Positions 54,786-64,000 of a DNA stretch of 64,000 nt are shown here, piece after piece. Source of the stretch: Syngnathus acus (lineage: Eukaryota; Chordata; Actinopteri; Syngnathiformes; Syngnathidae); NCBI RefSeq assembly GCF_901709675.1, contig NC_051089.1, positions 17,604,008-17,668,007 of the forward strand, read 5' to 3'. The first letter of the stretch is position 1; each line of letters opens with the position of its first letter. The position numbers and the translations under genes were made by a program. Below the pieces are notes generated by a model, which saw only the letters and a program-made list of their open reading frames with translations, was not told the DNA's origin and did not search any database.

Positions 54786-55629
54786 AGCCTCTCAGAACGT
54801 GTCGCGTTTGCGTATGTTGGTGACTGGTGAAAGGAAATAGACGTGAGAGGGCACTTCATCTGCAGAGAGGCTGCTCATTTTTTTGCTGTTAAATCAGCCA
54901 TGGAGAGACTCATCCTCGTGATATGTTGAAGTCATCATAAGTAGAGAAGTCTATGTAAATTTGGGTGCCAATAGATAGCTGTTTTTGTACATTTTAAGCG
55001 ATAGTCTTTGCAAGGATATCCGATGGGGAAATTGTGATCTCTTCCTTCCATGATGTAGTCAGACTAATGTGTCAAATCAAGCAGACTTCACCCATAAAGT
55101 GGGCGTACCGCCCTTCTGTTCCAAAATACCGTTATATCTCTTCTGATATTTTTTTTCAGGGGAGAATTGTAGCGTTGACATAATTTTTTAATACAGTTCT
55201 ATCACATAAATGCCAATGTTGGCTCGCTTTACAGTCCCTTTAAAGCACAATCATTTTCGGTTAGGCAAAGGAAGTGTCATGCCCGTGCCAGAGCACGCCA
55301 TACTTACATGCCATTGACCCCCGCTGGATTCCGAGCAGTAATCTGCTCAAAACTGGTCGATAATCCGCTGCTTCTAAAAACAATAGTCTCCAAATAATAA
55401 AACGCAGGAAGCAGTTGAGGGGAATTGCAAAAAAGAATTGTGAGAAGCGCTTTGAATACTTAAGGTAAAAAAGGCACTGTACAATACCATTTACTATCTT
55501 GGACTGGGATATTAGGCATACTCGGTATTCTCGCGCCCAAGAAACCCCAGGTCTGGTGGCCAATAATGGAGTGAGAAATTAGGCATTCTCCATATGGCAT
55601 TCTCTCTCCAGGTGCTCCAAATGCCCACA
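54786..55629. other. No feature recognised
   Basis: Non-coding. The 100-codon minus frame at 55261-55563 has no family resemblance I can see. Confidence 0.5.
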
Positions 55630-56027
55630 TGCGGCAGCCATCTGGGCAGATTTAATAAAGTGAAGGGGCCCAGGGGCCAATAGTTTTTTCTGACATTTTT
55701 TAACTACAAAAATTTCATGCAAATACACACTGTTATAAAACAATTTTCATTGTCACAATTGTCTTTATTTTTCAAATGACAAAATAACCAAATATAAGCC
55801 ACTCAGGCAGATGTGAACAACTCTAAAAGCACAAATTCTGCCTTTCATTCATATCTGAAGAGTCAGATAACATTGAACAAACTGTATGAAATACCTTAAA
55901 TGTACATGAGTTTAAAATTATTTTTGCCTCATGAACATTTTAAACAGGAGTTATAAGTAATGCACAGTTGTCTGTTATTATTAAAACTTAAAACAAGTGA
56001 ATTTTGCTCGTCATTTACTATATCTTT

Positions 56028-56982
56028 CTCGATTGGTGACGAGATAGCCTATAGGGAGGAGGTCCAGAAGCTCACGAACTGGTGCTCTGCAAATAACCTG
56101 GCTCTGAACCCCAAGAAAACAAAGGAGGTCATCGTGGACTTCAGAAGGAAAACAAGAGATCCCCCTCCCTATGCATCAACAGCGAGATTGTGGAGAGGGT
56201 CCACAACATCAAATTCCTGGGAGTCCAGATCTCTGATGACCTCTCCTGGACACGCAACACCTCAGCTGTCATCAAGAAGGCTCAGCAGCGTCTACACTTC
56301 TTAAGAGTCCTCAGGAAGAGCAATATGGATCAGAAGCTTCTGCTCGCCTTCTACCATTCCTCCATTGAGAGCCTGCTGATGTACTGCCTCACCACCTGGT
56401 ACGGGAGCTGCACTGCTGCAGATAGAGGGAGGCTACAGAGGACAGTCAAAGCAGCTCAAAGGATCATCGGCTGCCCTATCCCCACCCTGACGGACATATA
56501 CAACACCCGGTGCGTCAGCAGAGCTCACAACATCATCAGACAACACACATCCCGCCTCCCAGCTGTTTGAACTGCTTCCTTCTGGCAGGCGCTACAGAGG
56601 CATTCGAACAAGGACTACCAGACTGAAAAACAGTTTCTTCCCAAGAGCCATCACCACTCTGAACTCTGAGAGAACAGCTATAATATAACACCGATACTCC
56701 TTTAAAAACTACGTGCAATAACTATTTATTATTTACTTTCTGTACAAACCTCATTCATGTTAATACATATACCCACATTGAATATACTGTAAATAAGATT
56801 TTTAACCTTCATTCTTAGACTAATAGCTATACTGTAAATAAGATCTTTCACTTTTATTCTCAGACTTCCTTTTATACTTTTTTAAATTTTGTAATGTTTG
56901 CACTAGGAAGGGAGCAGCTCTCCGAATTTCATTGTACAACTAAGTTGTAAAACGACAATAAAGGGCATTCTATTCTATTTAT
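56028..56982 (+). pseudogene. LINE, second Rex1-like subfamily, 5' truncated
   Basis: Inserted in the hAT. RT thumb region: IAYREEVQKLTNWCSANNLA, then VDFRR, a frameshift near 56175, FLGVQISDDLSWTRNTSAVI and RLQRTVKAAQRIIGCPIPTL. A frame loss near 56560 precedes the last codons. The 3' end is AATAAAGGGCATTCTATTCT, a different tail from the copies at 34-48 kb, so it is a separate subfamily. The catalytic RT box lies upstream of the truncation. Confidence 0.82.
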
Positions 56983-57241
56983 CAGCAAGGTGTTAGCTTG
57001 TCGTATGTGTTAGCATGTTTAGTCTGGTAGTGTCTCTTTAGGTTGAAATCCTTAAACAAGACAACAGTCTCTTTAGAAATTAGACAAACACAATTGCCTT
57101 GATTTTCAGTGAAGAAGTATTGTAATTCCCATCTCTCTTGAAAACGACGGCCCTCAAAGTCAACTTTCCTTGTTTTCTTTGCAGTCGCCATGGCAGAAAT
57201 GAGCGGAGAAGGGGTTGCGGCACGGATGCAGACTGATATTA

Positions 57242-58502
57242 CCGTAATTTTCGGACTATAAGTCGCTCCGGAGTATAAGTCGCATTTTGGGGGGCAATTT
57301 ATTCGACAAAATCCAACACCAAGAACAGTCATGAACGAGCAACAACAGGCTAAACGATAGGTATACTAACGTGACATAAACACAAACGAAGAGCTGAGAA
57401 CGGCCCTGATGTAACATTCAGAGTTATTCAAAGAACTGTTACATAAATAACACGTTAATAAAACCATTTGTGTCACTCCAATTAATTAAATCCATCGGTC
57501 ATCCTTTGTCAACAATGCGTGCGCGCCGCTGACGGCGCTTGCACTTCAAAATATTCCACAGGCCCATATAACGATATATAAATTATATATCAAATAACTA
57601 TTATATTAGCAATAATGCTATCAAACCATCTGTGTCACTCCAAATCATTAAATCCATCGATCGTCCTTTGTCAACAATGGGTGCGCGCAGCTGACGGCGC
57701 TTGCACTTCAAAATATTCCACAGGCCCATATAACGATATATAAATTAGATATCAAATAACTATTATATAAGCAATAGTATTATCAAACCATCTGTGCACT
57801 CTAAATCATTAAATCCATCGATCAAATTCCTCGTCCTTTGTCAACAACGCCGCGCGTGCGCCCTGACGTCAGCCTCGTCGTTATTCCACAGATCTAGTAT
57901 ATAACTATATTGTAGCGTTAACAAAGTACAAGGAAAGACGTGGGTTTGGTAAACGGCTGCGTGGACTTCCAGCCACGGAAGTGGAAGAGAGCTCCATAGA
58001 ATAGGACCGGGCGTGCGTAAAAGCCATGACCGAGCCCCATTCACCGTCCCCGGACAGTCACCCGGCCGAGCGCCGGCCCCAGACTTCCATCCACGGAGGT
58101 GAAAGAGAGCTCCATAGAATAGGACCGGGCGTGCGTAAAAGCCATAATAGTTTTTCAAACCTTCTGTGTCACTCCAAATCCTTAAATCCTTCAAACTCTT
58201 CCTCCGCCGTGTCACTTAGAAAAAAGCCGCTAATGATGCCGGTAGTACGTGGGGTCCTTCGTCATCTTCGTCATCCCGTGATCAATCTTTGTCCTTTATG
58301 TAAACAACTGCTGCGCCACGCCGCGTCGCGCTGCTGACGTCACTTGAAATTCAAATTACAGTAATCCCTTGCTACATTGCGGTTCGTTTATCGTTTTTTG
58401 GAAAATATTTGAAAAAAAACACATATAAGTCGCTCCTTATTATAAGTCGCCCCCCCACCCAAACTATGAAAAAAAACGCGACTTATAGTCCGAAAATTAC
58501 GG
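57242..58502 (-). mobile_element. TA-flanked MITE (ACTATAAGTCG family), reverse copy
   Basis: Perfect ends CCGTAATTTTCGGACTATAA and ATAGTCCGAAAATTACGG with TA at 57240-57241 and 58503-58504. Internal order is inverted compared with the 43-kb copy. It has only about 1.3 units of the 118-bp repeat (57960-58145). Confidence 0.9.
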
Positions 58503-58698
58503 TATTAAAGCGGTGCTGCCACCTTTTGGTAAAAGAGGAATTACGGTTTCAAGTTTCATGATTATTTTTATTCAGTTTGACAGTGCAGGCGGGCCATAAA
58601 TAATACATGATAAGACCGAAGCTGCGGGCCGTATGAAATCTGACCAGGGGCCGGATTTGGCCCGCGGGCCGGACTTTTGAAATGCCTGCCCTCGGTGC

Positions 58699-59171
58699 TG
58701 TTACACGCCTGCTCACCAGGTAATCAATTCAATCACCCACACCTGCCAGCTGCTCGTTAGGCGTCCTATTTAAACCCTGCGATCCCATCTCTTCCCTCTG
58801 TCTGTCCCTGGATGCCACTCGCTAGCTCACTGTGCTCTGTCCGTCTAACTGACCACCTGCCCGTTATCGACCACATTGTGCTCGCCGCCCATCCTGACTC
58901 TTCACCTGTCTCTGACCACGATTACCGCAAGCACCCTGCCGTGCTACAACCTTGCTTTTCTGCTCTCTCCACCAGGTCAGCTCCTGCCTACTGGCTTCCC
59001 AGTGTGCCGTGGAGCGCGTTCCTCCACGAAGCCAATGGCTCCAGCCAACTTCCACGCCGCGAGCCGATCACCATTCCATTCCAGCCTGAGCTCCAGCACT
59101 CGAATTCCCCTTCCCTCATCCTCAATAAAGTCTGTCATTCTGCATTTGGCTGTCCCGTCTGATCTGTCACA
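58699..59171 (+). mobile_element. Solo LTR, 473 bp, 5-bp TSD
   Basis: It begins TGTTACACGCC and ends GATCTGTCACA. CCTATTTAAACC is a TATA-like box near 58767, and CAATAAAGTCTGTC gives the poly(A) signal near 59125. GGTGC is at 58694-58698 and 59172-59176. Gypsy-style. The truncated relative is at 41788. Confidence 0.9.
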
Positions 59172-59504
59172 GGTGCACCTAGTGCGGCAGCCATCTTAAA
59201 CAGGGACATTAGGTGAATGCCAAATTCTTCCTCTGGTGACAGTTTTAATCTATCCTTGCTCACTTTTCACTTTCACTTTTCTTCCATTTTTCTTCCCTTC
59301 CTTTTTCCCTGCTTCCAAGTTTCAATCCATGTCTTTCTTCTTTCCTTGTTGTCTTGATTTCTTCTTTTTACCATCTGCACATTTTTTTTAAAACATTCAA
59401 AATAAGTCGGAATTTAAGATTTATTTATTCTATACTACAATTCTACTTCCTACATTCTTTACTGTTTACTGATTCAAGCCATTCTGCCTTAACATTTCCT
59501 GTGA

Positions 59505-59720
59505 GGGAGGGGGCATGGCTCAGTGTTAGAGTGGTCATCTACTAAACCAGAAGTTGGGGGTTTGATCCCATTATGAATATGTTGAGGTATCTTTGAGCAA
59601 GGTATTGAACCCCAGTTGCTCCTGAATCTGAGTCATCAGTAGATTATTGAGGAAGTCAGTGTGAAATGGGTTGAGGACATTATTGGGTGGAAAAGCAAAA
59701 GTGAAAGACCATTTACCACA
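59505..59720 (+). repeat. tRNA-derived SINE, plus strand
   Basis: A box CATGGCTCAGTGTTAGAGTG (about 59514-59533) and B box GGGTTTGATCC (about 59559-59569), followed by TGAGCAAGGTATTGAACCCC and a body ending near GTGAAAGACCATTTACCA. A different family from the 53-kb SINE. Confidence 0.75.
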
Positions 59721-59798
59721 TGTTTAGCTCATTCCAAATCATTGTATATTATTCTGTCATTCAATACCATTCCACATCATTCAATAAGATTAAGATGT

Positions 59799-59957
59799 AG
59801 TTTAAGATCAGGGGATGTTTGAGAATATTTGCCATTTTTCACATGTCCTGAGTGTTGTTAGTCACCTAAATGTTGAACAGAGGCAGTGATTTACCGAAGT
59901 CAAATTCCTTTTTTGGCACGTTCAAACATGCGAATAAAAACTCTTGAATCTTGAATA
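59799..59957 (+). repeat. LINE 3' tail only (same family as 33.8-37.2 kb)
   Basis: GTTTAAGATCAGGGGATGTT through AATAAAAACTCTTGAATCTT-GAA matches the last 160 bases of the LINE at 37.02-37.18 kb. It is an extreme 5' truncation. Confidence 0.88.
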
Positions 59958-61040
59958 TCATTTCAAATTCTCAGACCAAGTGCAATTTCTCCAGAAATTG
60001 CATTTCCTAGTTAGATACATATTTGTTTTTCTGTAACAGAAAAAATTTGAAAAATATCAGTACTATATAAGGTAAATAATGGGAGCAACTGTATCTAAAT
60101 CACTACAAAGGAAGAGGACACCACAGTTCAGTTCACAGAACAGCTCAGTGCTTCAAGGTTTTCTGCTGTCTGACAGTTTGTGCTCACAGGGTTGAGTGGC
60201 TTGAACATTTCATATGCAAACCAGAGCTAGTCTGGCTAGTTTCATTTGTCATAAAGAGCACTTAGCAAGAATCAAACAGCCGCATCAGATGCGGTATGAC
60301 ACTTCCAGACCCTCGAGCAAAAACACCACAAGTGCTTGTTCAGGGAAGTGGAAGAGGTGACAAAACACATCAGGTAATTTAGTGTTTGTGTGATTGTTTA
60401 CCCTTTCCCGCCATAGATGTTCCTACATAACATTCATGGTCATTAAAAGTGACAGGAAATAAAGACAAGCTATACTAAACATATTACGAGTTACTCCCTG
60501 ATCCCTTGCCCCATTCAATTCACCAATAAACCCTGCGCACGACAAAATGTTAACTTTTTTATATGCGCCTGGATGTATGCCCGCTGGTTTCCGCTCTATA
60601 GAAATACATTGTAAACTGCATGAGTAAAGAAAGGTTTTTAAATTGTTAATGTTCATTTGAGTGGGCTGTTTATGTTGTAGAAATCAGCAAAACAACCGTT
60701 TTCCGCACTATTTTTATGTGGATGAGGCTAGCGCCAAAGTAGCTGGTAGTTCAGTTGATCGCGAGCGCATCGCTAGCACATCTAATTCCGTGTTCCACAC
60801 AAGTTAATACAGAAATAATGCCTTAATTCTAAATCAAATGCGATATTATTGTGCAATTCACATTATATTTAAGGTTAATACCTATAAATATTATCTTTGA
60901 TGTTACAATTCCCCTTTACTACCTGTGTTACATCTTAAATTGACATGGAATAAACAAAATACTGGACAAATACTTACTTTCCCTATTGTCTGCTGCCACA
61001 TGCTGTCCCGACCCTATTCAAGTGCAATACTCACAAGGGG
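59958..61040. other. No feature recognised
   Basis: AT-rich, without coding or known repeats. Confidence 0.5.
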
Positions 61041-61049
61041 TTATCCGAC

Positions 61050-61280
61050 AAATTGTGAACAACAGTCGGACTCAAATGAGGCAGGAGCGGCCTCTCATGC
61101 CTGGAGGTCCAATCCTCATGACAAATGTTTTCTAAGTGTCACACCTCACGATGCTGTCACAACAACTTGTCTGAGAACGGTGCTTGTCAGTCGGACTCAA
61201 ATGGCGAAGAAACAGTCTCTCCAACCCGGAGATCCAGTCCTCACGGGAAATATTTTCAGTGTTGTCAGCCAGACCTCAGC
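61050..61280 (+). repeat. Diverged tandem duplication, ~130-bp period
   Basis: CAGTCGGACTCAAATGAGGC at 61064 recurs as CAGTCGGACTCAAATGGCGA at 61189. Each is followed by GGAGGTCCAATCCTCATGAC / GGAGATCCAGTCCTCACGGG and AAATGTTTTCTAAGTGT / AAATATTTTCAGTGT. Confidence 0.8.
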
Positions 61281-61346
61281 GGACCTCCGCCTGTCCCCTT
61301 CCACCCACTCTGACGAACTGGCACTCATGACCCGCCTTCGTAACAA

Positions 61347-62330
61347 TAGTTTCGAGACCCTGTAATTGGAATGAGCGCATTCCAAACCCTTGGGTGAGAA
61401 CCCGTTGGAGGGTAAGTCTGGTGCTAGCAGCCGCGGTAATTCCAGCTCCAATAGCATGTCTTAAAGTTGCTGCAGTTAAAAAGCTTGTAGTTGGATCTCG
61501 GGATGTGAGCTGACAGTCCGCTGTGAGGAGCAACTAGGAATGATGGAATAGGACCCCGGTTCCATTTTGTGGGTTTTCCCTCCTGAACTGGGGCCATGAT
61601 AGAGAGGGACAGCCTGAGGCATACATATTGCACCACTTGAGGTGAAAGTCTTGGACCGGCGCAAGACAGGCCAGGGAAAAAGCATTTGCCAAGAATGTTT
61701 TCATTAATCAAGAACGAAAGTCAGAGGTTAAAAAATGATCAAATATAAAAATGAAAGGAATTGATGGAAGGGTCACCACCAGAAGTGGAGCCTGCGGCTT
61801 AATTTGACTCAACACGGGAAACCTCGGCCGGACACGGACAGGATTGACAGATTGACAGCTCTTTCTCCATTCCGTGGGTGGTGGTGCATGGCCGTGGGTG
61901 GTTGTGCATGGCCGTTCTTAGTTGGAGCAATTTGTCTGGTTAATTCCAATGACGAATGAGATGCCGGCATGCTAAATAGGTCGGCGGCCCCCGAGCGGTC
62001 GGTGGGCAACTTGTTAGAGGGACAAGTGGCGTTCTGCCACGTGAGATTGAGCAATAACAGGTCTGTGATGCAGACCAGTGTGTACCAATTTCTTGTGTAA
62101 CCATATGAACCCCACTCGTGATAGGGATTGGGAATTATTTCCCACCAACGAGGAATTCCCAGTAAACGTGTCATAAGTCGGCGTTGATAAACTCCCTGCC
62201 CTTTGTACAACACCGCCCGTTGCTACTACCGATTGGATGGCTTAATGAGGTCCTCGGATGGGCCCCACCGGGGCCGGCCTCCATGCCAGTGGCTGCATCA
62301 AGAAGACACTCAAACTTGACTATCTAGAGC
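61347..62330 (+). pseudogene. 18S rRNA pseudogene, internally deleted
   Basis: It begins GAGACCCTGTAATTGGAATG and includes universal small-subunit landmarks: GCAGCCGCGGTAATTCCAGC (61428-61447, with CTAGCAGCC in place of CCAGCAGCC), AGGAATTGATGG, CTGCGGCTTAATTTGACTCA, GAGATTGAGCAATAACAGGT and CACCGCCCGTTGCTACTACC. The 3' side reaches CAAACTTGACTATCTAGAG. Total about 980 bases, compared with roughly 1850 for a full gene. The first third is missing, and a gap near 61725 removes about 200 bases of the middle; the anti-decoding region is partly altered. Many substitutions at invariant positions show it is not functional. Confidence 0.93.
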
Positions 62331-63005
62331 AGGGGTGGCCAACCCGCAGCTCGCGAGCCGCATGCGGCTCTTTGCCTGGTTTCATGCGTCTCTTTTACGT
62401 TCATATCAACATTTGTGTTTATTTTTTGTGCGTATTTGCTTCGCTTGAGTTCAATATGGTATTTTGGTCAAACGCGCATGCGCGTGAGGTGAAATCCCGC
62501 AAAGGAGGAGGGACAAACCCATTCGAGGAGTGTCAATTTCGCTCTCAAAATGGCAAGGAAAAAATGCACAGCTAAACGAATATATGACGATGAACACAGG
62601 ACGTTTTTAACAGAGTTAAAGTTGTTTTTTGTTGAACGCAATGGCAAGCCATTCTGCCTGATATGTCGGACGTCATTAGCGCATTTAAAAGCTTAAAATC
62701 TTCAGCGCCACTTCAGCTCACTTCGTGCTAATATCTATAAGGACTTTCCAAAAGGGACTGAATTTCGCAAGCGCAAGTTTGGACACTTTGAAAAGTCAGG
62801 CAGAAAAATAGGTACAGTTTTTCAAATAAATTACGAAGCACTCAGAGACTGTCACGCTTGCATTGTTTCAACTGGCTTGGAACATTGCACGGGCTAAAAA
62901 GCCATACAATGAAGTGGAGTTCGTTAAAAAATGCCTCAGTGACGTTATTGAAATCTTGTCTCCTGAAAACGACAAACTAAAACGAATGGTCTGTCCCGCC
63001 ACACA
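62331..63005 (+). pseudogene. hAT element start, GTF2IRD2-type, next to 18S
   Basis: The terminus CAGGGGTGGCCAACCCGCAG begins exactly at the end of the 18S sequence. The transposase N-terminus starts at ATG 62550: MARKKCTAKRIYDDEHRTFL, TELKLFFVERNGKPFCLICR (BED-type Cys pair), then stops. KKPYNEVEFVKKCLSDVIEI near 62895 lies in another frame. Catalytic domain and right end were not seen before 64000. Confidence 0.8.
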
Positions 63006-63205
63006 TAGTAAGTGAAAAAACTTTTGTTTTTGTTTGTGGAATTTGTTGAACTGAGAGTTTGTCTGTGTGAGACAATGCACACAATGTTCATTGTTGAAAA
63101 TGTGGTCTTTGGTCTGGGGTTTTAGTACTGTAGGAGTCAATTTATGTCATTATCATGTTGGTGCGTGACATAATAATGTCACACAATAAATTTGGCTGAG
63201 CAGAG

Positions 63206-63207
<2 letters not shown>

Positions 63208-63278
<71 letters not shown>

Positions 63279-63290
63279 TGTGTGTGTGCG
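63208..63290 (+). repeat. (GT)n microsatellite, ~35 units
   Basis: A pure GT run, then GC/TT interruptions, followed by ACAC/ACGCACAC sequence that can pair with it. Confidence 0.97.
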
Positions 63291-64000
63291 TGTACACACG
63301 TACGCACACAGACACAAACTAAAATGGCATCACAACACTATTTTCTCTGACAGAGCCAATCCAACACTAATCACTGCCCCGCCCCCCTTACTTTGTGGTT
63401 AATGGATTTTTATCACGGTGACAGTATTGTGGCTGCTTTTGATGAGTCCCAAGATTACTCTCCAATTCCTTTTGAAATCCTTTAATCTGTATGAGTTGTA
63501 TTCAAGCAGCCTGAGGCCTTAGCCCTCTGGGATCACATTGTTATTATTACCTCCAAGTCAAACCACATTTTCAAATTCAAAAGAGGGCCAAAATGTTGAC
63601 GTATTAAAGTTCTGACACAATTAGAGTCAGCGCAGCAACTGCTGCGAGGTCAATATTTTTTTTGTAGAAATTCTTCCTCTTATTCATTATTATTATTTGA
63701 TCAATGAATAGTTTTTTTTTAGGGCCTAAACAATTTCTACATTTTGTAGAAATGTTTCCTATTATTTATTATTATTCTTTGATCAATGAATATATTTTTC
63801 AGGGCTTAAACATGCATGAACACTGACCAAATTCTGCACACACTAAGAAAAATGTTGATATTTGAAAATCATAAATTATGAATACAAAATGTTTTGATAG
63901 CACCAACTATAATGGAAAAACAAAAACCTAACAGTACGTTCGACCAAGGCTTCTGAAAATAGGCAGGCACATGCACCCCAAGACAAAAAAGTCCATTGCA
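63291..64000. other. Non-coding; ~80-bp direct repeat at 63690-63830
   Basis: TTATTATTTGATCAATGAAT (about 63688) and TTATTCTTTGATCAATGAAT (about 63772) head two copies of a short AT-rich unit with AGGGCCTAAAC / AGGGCTTAAAC. Nothing else is recognised. Confidence 0.55.

Larger units (their letters stand above)
55644..58690 (-). mobile_element. hAT element, paralogue of 39.3-41.8 kb
   Basis: It starts within the element (GGGCAGATTTAATAAAGTGA; the first ~40 bases seen at 39.33 kb are lacking) and ends CCGGACTTTTGAAATGCCTG. The BED-finger start is minus-strand at about 57200-56990 (ATAKKTRKVDFEGRRFQERW, CVCLISKETVVLFKDFNLKR). It is interrupted by a LINE (56028-56982) and a MITE (57242-58502). 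About 160 bases present in the other copy before the finger are missing. Confidence 0.85.

Noticed and set aside
55261-55563. 100-codon minus frame
   Set aside because: No family resemblance, no splice or promoter context, AT-rich surroundings.
60925-61365. 146-codon plus frame
   Set aside because: It spans the tandem duplication and the first bases of the 18S pseudogene; no protein similarity.
61347-62330. Functional 18S rRNA gene
   Set aside because: Half-length, internally deleted, substituted at invariant sites, and no 5.8S/28S downstream.

Overview
This is vertebrate, almost certainly teleost fish, DNA. Evidence: fish-type Rex1/Babar-like LINEs, BEL/Pao elements, a Tc1 transposon with its typical fish transposase, several tRNA-derived fish SINEs, GTF2IRD2/ZBED-type hAT elements and long (TG)n microsatellites. 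The SINE consensus is typical of percomorphs; a syngnathid is possible but I cannot prove it. No intact host protein gene is visible. The only host-derived pieces I recognise are a short FAT-like cadherin exon fragment (about 2.3-2.55 kb, minus strand) and a decayed 18S rRNA segment (about 61.35-62.33 kb).

Layout. 0-9.1 kb: a hAT relic sits in a 5'-truncated LINE; next come the cadherin fragment and a minus-strand BEL/Pao element. The BEL/Pao gag is split by an intact Tc1 transposon and by a young non-autonomous LTR element with a GC-rich internal minisatellite. 9.1-22.7 kb: MITEs, hAT relics, SINEs, a foldback and several solo LTRs, many with exact target-site duplications (TSDs). 22.79-27.35 kb: a structurally complete, recently dead two-gene element of ISL2EU type. 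It has inverted termini, a SWIM/YqaJ-nuclease gene on the plus strand and a three-exon THAP-HTH-DDE transposase gene on the minus strand. This is the most interesting unit in the window.

27.8-43 kb: a GTF2IRD2-type hAT transposase interrupted by a long LTR (A), then a second long LTR (B) that is itself interrupted by a near full-length LINE. After that comes a rearranged BEL/Pao body (plus gag fused to minus pol), interrupted by another hAT with a nested TA-flanked MITE. 43-49 kb: MITE, hAT, a region rich in AGACGTCTA, and a third LINE copy. 49-54.8 kb: MITEs, two adjacent hAT elements with interlocked 8-bp TSDs, a SINE with a 13-bp TSD, and the 3' end of a non-LTR ORF with a C-terminal zinc finger.

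55.6-59.2 kb: a paralogue of the 39.3-41.9 kb hAT+LTR block, carrying its own LINE insertion. 59.2-64 kb: SINE, LINE tail, 18S pseudogene, hAT and microsatellite. The window is best read as a nested transposon graveyard whose insertion order can be reconstructed from TSDs and interruptions. Two elements look young: the Tc1 copy (intact DDE ORF) and the 7.0-8.9 kb LTR element (nearly identical LTRs).
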